64,000 nucleotides of DNA from [Clostridium] asparagiforme DSM 15981. GTDB taxonomy: Bacteria; Bacillota; Clostridia; Lachnospirales; Lachnospiraceae. The translations under genes were made by a program, and so were the position numbers. Below are positions 60,723-64,000 of the stretch, one piece after another. Position 1 is the first letter of the stretch. Every line of letters begins with the position of its first letter. The stretch is taken from NCBI GenBank assembly GCA_025149125.1, contig CP102272.1:4340001-4404000 (forward strand), read 5' to 3'. The notes beneath the pieces are model-generated. The model did no database searches, was not told the origin of the DNA, and saw nothing but the letters and a program-made list of their open reading frames with translations.

Positions 60723-61603
60723 TCGATTTCTCCTCCCTTCGTAGCCTTAAACTGGATTGCCGCAATGATAATGAACACAATACTCACAACCACGCCGATT
60801 GCGGAGGCGTAGCCGTAGCGGTACTGGGTAAAGCCCTGATTAAACATGTACTGCACGATATAAGTGGTGGAGGTTCCCGGCCCGCCGGAAGTGATACCCT
60901 GTACCAGCGCGTACTCCTTTAACAGGTTTACGGTGGATAAAAGCAGCACGATGAAAATGGTGGGGCTGAGCATGGGCAGGGTGATCTTAAAGAAGGTCTG
61001 GTACCCCTTTGCCCCGTCCACGCTGGAAGCCTCGTACAGCTCCTTGGAAATGTTGTTGATGCCTCCGATGAACATGATCATGTAAAATCCGGTGGAAGCC
61101 CAGTTGGAGGCGAAGCTGACCACAAAGGTGGCAAGCATGGGATTTAACGCCCACTGAAGGGGCTCCCCGCCCAGGGACTGGATGATGAAATTGATCAGGC
61201 CGTACTCCTGGCCGAACATCCAGTTGATGGTGATACCTACCACCAGGGCCGAGATCAGCACCGGCAGATAGCTGATGGTACGGACCACGGTGATGCCCTT
61301 GCAGTATTTGGTGGTAGCCAGAACCGCGATCAAAAGGGGGACAATCACTTTAAACGGAAGGCTGAACAGTGCGTAGCCGAAGGTCCTCCCCAGCGTCTTG
61401 TAGAACTCCCCGCTGGACAACAATTTTGTGTAGTTCTGCAGCCCCGTAAAGTTCATGGTTTTCCAGCCGTCGTAATCCGTGAAGGAAAAACCGATGCTAA
61501 GGATCAGCGGCAGTATGAAAAATACGGAAAACAGCAGCAGCGCCGGCATGACAAACATCCAGAACGCCCTGGTATGGCAAAACGCCTGTTTCCTCTTACC
61601 CAT
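60719..61603 (-). CDS. Sugar ABC transporter permease (MalF type)
   Basis: A 294-residue permease with about six helices. The EAA-loop is EASSVDGAKGYQTFFKITLPMLSPT near residue 195. Paired with the MalG-type permease. It follows the binding-protein gene by 35 nt. Confidence 0.92.
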   Translation of the reverse strand: MGKRKQAFCHTRAFWMFVMPALLLFSVFFILPLILSIGFSFTDYDGWKTMNFTGLQNYTKLLSSGEFYKTLGRTFGYALFSLPFKVIVPLLIAVLATTKYCKGITVVRTISYLPVLISALVVGITINWMFGQEYGLINFIIQSLGGEPLQWALNPMLATFVVSFASNWASTGFYMIMFIGGINNISKELYEASSVDGAKGYQTFFKITLPMLSPTIFIVLLLSTVNLLKEYALVQGITSGGPGTSTTYIVQYMFNQGFTQYRYGYASAIGVVVSIVFIIIAAIQFKATKGGEIE

Positions 61604-61638
61604 TTGATCATCCTCCTTAAACTATGGCACAGCTTGTC

Positions 61639-62964
61639 TTACTCGGCAATGGACCAGCCTGAGGATTCAGACAGCTCCTTTGCGAAGGAATCCAGCGCAT
61701 CCTTTGCGGACAGCTCGCCGCTCACCGCGCGTTTGATGTAATCCCGGTACTCGTTATCCTTGTAGGTTCTCCATGCGGAGCTTTCGTCCACCATAAAGGT
61801 GTCGGTCACATAGCTCACTTCCTCCTGGAGAATCTTGTAATCCGCGGCAGCGCCCTCATCCGACGGCTCGTACACCACGTTCTTTAACGCGGAAAGCCCC
61901 TTGTCGTCCTGGAGATAATTCTTGAAATTGCCCTCCTCAAAGAACCATTTCACAAATTCCTCTGCCAGATCCTTGTTCTTTGCGTTCTCCGGGATCGCCA
62001 GGGCGCTTCCGCCGATGATGGCAGCCTGGGAAACGGTTCCCTTGGGAGAAGGCATAACGCCGAACTCGAACTTGGTAATGTCGGTGGTCATGGAGTTATA
62101 GTTCCAGGAGCCGGACAGCAGGATGGCCACGTCGCCGTTCTTGAAGTATTCCACCGGGTTGTCCGTGGAACCGCCGGCCCAGATGGCCTTGGGCATCACG
62201 CCGTCCTCGTTGGCCTTCACAAACTGCTCCAGGGTGGACACGTTGGCGGGGCTGTTCACCGCCACCTTGAAGGAATCGCCGTCCTTCACCGTCAGGGAGC
62301 CGCCGTTGGCATACATCAGAATATCGTATCTGGCTCTGGAAACGTCCGCCACAAAGCCGTACTTGATGTTTCCAGCCGCCTGGATCTTAGCCGCATTCTC
62401 GTACAGCTCATCCCAGGTCCAGGGATTCTCGACCGTGGGGGCTTCCACGCCGGCAGCCGCAAACGCGTCCTTATTATAATAGAAGTTTGTAGTCGTAAAC
62501 TGGCTGGGCAGACCGGAAATCTTGTCGGACTTGTAGTCCTTTCCCACGATCTTTAATGCGGACTCCTCAAAGAGGCTGGTGTCCACCACCGTGCTCATGT
62601 CCACGAACTCCTCGGGGTAGAGCTGGTGCAGTCTGGTGGTCTGGATCAGGTCCGGCAGATCCTTGTTCTTAGCCATGGAGGGGAACTTGGTCAGCTGGTC
62701 GTCGTGGGAGATCACCATCTTGTCCAGGGTTACCCCCGCCTCAGCCGCCCAGGCCTCCATGGCCTTGTTCAGCGCGTCCTCAGCGCCCGGCTCCTCGGGG
62801 TTTAACACCTTCATGGTTCTGCCCTCGGTCTTTACGGAGCCGTCCGCCTGGGTCTCGGCCGGAGCCGGAGCACCGGAATTCGAGCTGCCACCGCAGGCCG
62901 CCAGAGACAGAGCCATCATTGCCGCCAGAACTCCGGCAGCCGCCATCTTACTTGTTTTTTTCAT
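61639..62964 (-). CDS. Sugar ABC transporter substrate-binding lipoprotein
   Basis: A 441-residue family 1 binding protein. The signal MKKTSKMAAAGVLAAMMALS ends in lipobox LAAC, followed by a Ser/Ala/Pro/Glu linker. The binding domain contains PENAKNKDLAEEFVKWFFEEGNF and other CUT1-type segments. The preceding gene encodes a GH88/105-type hydrolase, so the ligand is probably an unsaturated or mannose-containing oligosaccharide. Confidence 0.92.
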   Translation of the reverse strand: MKKTSKMAAAGVLAAMMALSLAACGGSSNSGAPAPAETQADGSVKTEGRTMKVLNPEEPGAEDALNKAMEAWAAEAGVTLDKMVISHDDQLTKFPSMAKNKDLPDLIQTTRLHQLYPEEFVDMSTVVDTSLFEESALKIVGKDYKSDKISGLPSQFTTTNFYYNKDAFAAAGVEAPTVENPWTWDELYENAAKIQAAGNIKYGFVADVSRARYDILMYANGGSLTVKDGDSFKVAVNSPANVSTLEQFVKANEDGVMPKAIWAGGSTDNPVEYFKNGDVAILLSGSWNYNSMTTDITKFEFGVMPSPKGTVSQAAIIGGSALAIPENAKNKDLAEEFVKWFFEEGNFKNYLQDDKGLSALKNVVYEPSDEGAAADYKILQEEVSYVTDTFMVDESSAWRTYKDNEYRDYIKRAVSGELSAKDALDSFAKELSESSGWSIAE

Positions 62965-62994
62965 TATTACCTTCCTCTCTTTCCTTTTATCTTA

Positions 62995-63996
62995 TCATTT
63001 CATTGATTGATGATCCAGTTCCAAAAAATACAACATGGCCAGCGCCTGGCCGTAGGGCATGGGCTTTAAGGGAATTTCCTTATAAAAGTTCTTGTCCTCC
63101 CGTCCCATGGGCGTGCCGTAGGAGACCTGTTGTAAAATCCCCTCCCCGTCCGTGTAAGCCAGAATCTGCTCCAGGGGCTTTAAGGCCACCGCCTCGTACG
63201 CACCATCCAACAGCCCCATGTGGACCCCTTTGAGCAGTCCGTAGGCGAACCCGCAGGTGGCGCTGGACTCCACATAGGAATCCGGGTCGTCGATCAGGGT
63301 GTGCCACATCCCGTTTTCCGCCTGGTATTTCTCCAGGGAACGGGCCTGGGCCCGCAGAGCCTCCGTCAGGTAGCGGCGCACGCTCTCGTCGCAGTCCGCG
63401 ATCTCTAAGTATTCCGGGATCGCCGCCGTGATCCAGCAGTTGCCCCGCCCCCAAAAGGCGCCGGCGAAATTGTTCCGCTCCTCAAAGGTCCAGCCGTGGT
63501 ACCACAGTCCCGTCTCGCGGTCGCACAGATACTTGGTGTGCAGCAGGAACTGATACTGCGCTTCCTCTTTATAGTCCTTTCGGTCCAGAATCCGGCCCAT
63601 ATTGGCCAGAAACAGCACGGTCATAAACAGGGTGTCGTCCCAAAGCTCGCCCTTGTTCACGCTGTCCGAGGTGATGTGCTGAAGCCCGCCCTCCTCGGTT
63701 CTGGGGAAATCCGTCATAATCCAGTCCGCCCACTGAGTGCAGACCTTCAGGTAATCTTCCCGGCCCAGATGCTCCGCAAGAAAAGACAGAGGCAGCATGG
63801 GCGTCATGGTATTCACATTTTTTGCCGGCAGGCCGATGGCAAACTGCCGTTCGTAATATTTGTTCAGAACCGACAGATACCGCTCCTCGCCGGTGGCCTT
63901 AAACAGCTTCCAGTAACCGAAGAGTCCAACGCCCTGGGTCCATTCCCAGAACTGGTACCGCCTGATGTCATCGCAGGCCAGGCTGTTTTTCTTCAT
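62995..63996 (-). CDS. GH88/GH105-type unsaturated glucuronyl/rhamnogalacturonyl hydrolase, possibly partial
   Basis: 333 visible residues with an (alpha/alpha)6 toroid. Typical segments are WTQGVGLFGYWKLFKATGEERYL, GLQHITSDSVNKGELWDDTLFMTVLFLANMGRI (the catalytic Asp lies in the WDDTLFM motif), AGAFWGRGNCWIT and SSATCGFAYGLLKGV. These enzymes hydrate the 4,5-unsaturated uronic end of lyase products. The visible Met at 63996 lies 4 nt from the window edge; YteR-type proteins have about 30-40 more residues before the WTQGV-like segment, so the real start may be outside. Confidence 0.8.
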   Translation of the reverse strand: MKKNSLACDDIRRYQFWEWTQGVGLFGYWKLFKATGEERYLSVLNKYYERQFAIGLPAKNVNTMTPMLPLSFLAEHLGREDYLKVCTQWADWIMTDFPRTEEGGLQHITSDSVNKGELWDDTLFMTVLFLANMGRILDRKDYKEEAQYQFLLHTKYLCDRETGLWYHGWTFEERNNFAGAFWGRGNCWITAAIPEYLEIADCDESVRRYLTEALRAQARSLEKYQAENGMWHTLIDDPDSYVESSATCGFAYGLLKGVHMGLLDGAYEAVALKPLEQILAYTDGEGILQQVSYGTPMGREDKNFYKEIPLKPMPYGQALAMLYFLELDHQSMK

Positions 63997-64000
63997 CCCC

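Noticed and set aside
1-64000. CRISPR arrays, tRNA, rRNA and prophage genes
   Set aside because: Looked for regularly spaced direct repeats, clover-leaf or rRNA-like sequence and phage structural proteins; none was recognised. Short tRNAs could still be missed by eye.

Overview
The window looks like a chromosomal segment of an anaerobic, gut-type Firmicute of the Lachnospiraceae (Clostridium/Enterocloster-like). Grounds are strong AGGAGG ribosome sites, a CIRCE element, DUF1836, DUF5721 and YerC/TrpR-like proteins typical of that family, G+C-rich coding DNA with AT-rich promoters, and a very high load of carbohydrate uptake genes. This is judged from gene content only; no rRNA or tRNA gene was seen. 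Most genes lie on the minus strand.

Layout. 1-8 kb: a PcrA/UvrD helicase cut by the left edge, a 50-residue small protein, an alpha/beta hydrolase plus 2-hydroxycarboxylate transporter divergent from a LysR regulator, and DUF1836, TrpR-like and HAD proteins. 8-18 kb: a PLD-nuclease/SF2-helicase fusion, an orphan NMT1-like lipoprotein, a small low-G+C islet (hypothetical, YciI-like, AlkD-like), a DUF554 membrane protein, a divergent sirtuin, galactokinase and a radical SAM protein. 18-30 kb: a putative (deoxy)pentose locus. A LacI regulator, ribokinase-type kinase, complete ABC importer, RbsD, HAD phosphatase and deoxyribose-phosphate aldolase lie on the minus strand. Divergently there are a phosphodiesterase, a mutarotase and a second aldolase. 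The intergenic region between them carries four matching palindromes.

30-42 kb is mostly housekeeping: a membrane protein, CapA-like and DegV proteins, an HPr-like protein without the phospho-histidine segment, a stand-alone HPt protein, HtpG under a perfect CIRCE, a glycogen debranching enzyme, RpoD, thymidine kinase, DUF5721 and an Rpn/PD-(D/E)XK protein.

42.8-53.6 kb is an 11-gene sugar-acid operon. It has one clear promoter with two identical LacI-type operators, a two-subunit altronate-dehydratase-type enzyme, an SDR, an RraA-type aldolase, an enolase-superfamily dehydratase, a complete TRAP transporter, a LarA/DUF2088 protein with the lactate-racemase His/Lys pattern, its own LacI regulator and a zinc dehydrogenase. 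This is the best candidate for an undescribed pathway.

53.7-64 kb is a glycan-use operon: a GH88/105-type hydrolase at the right edge, an ABC importer without ATPase, an unclassified toroid-type enzyme, a GH38 alpha-mannosidase and a ROK glucokinase. The lone UgpC/MsmK-type ATPase at 23.8 kb could also energise this importer.
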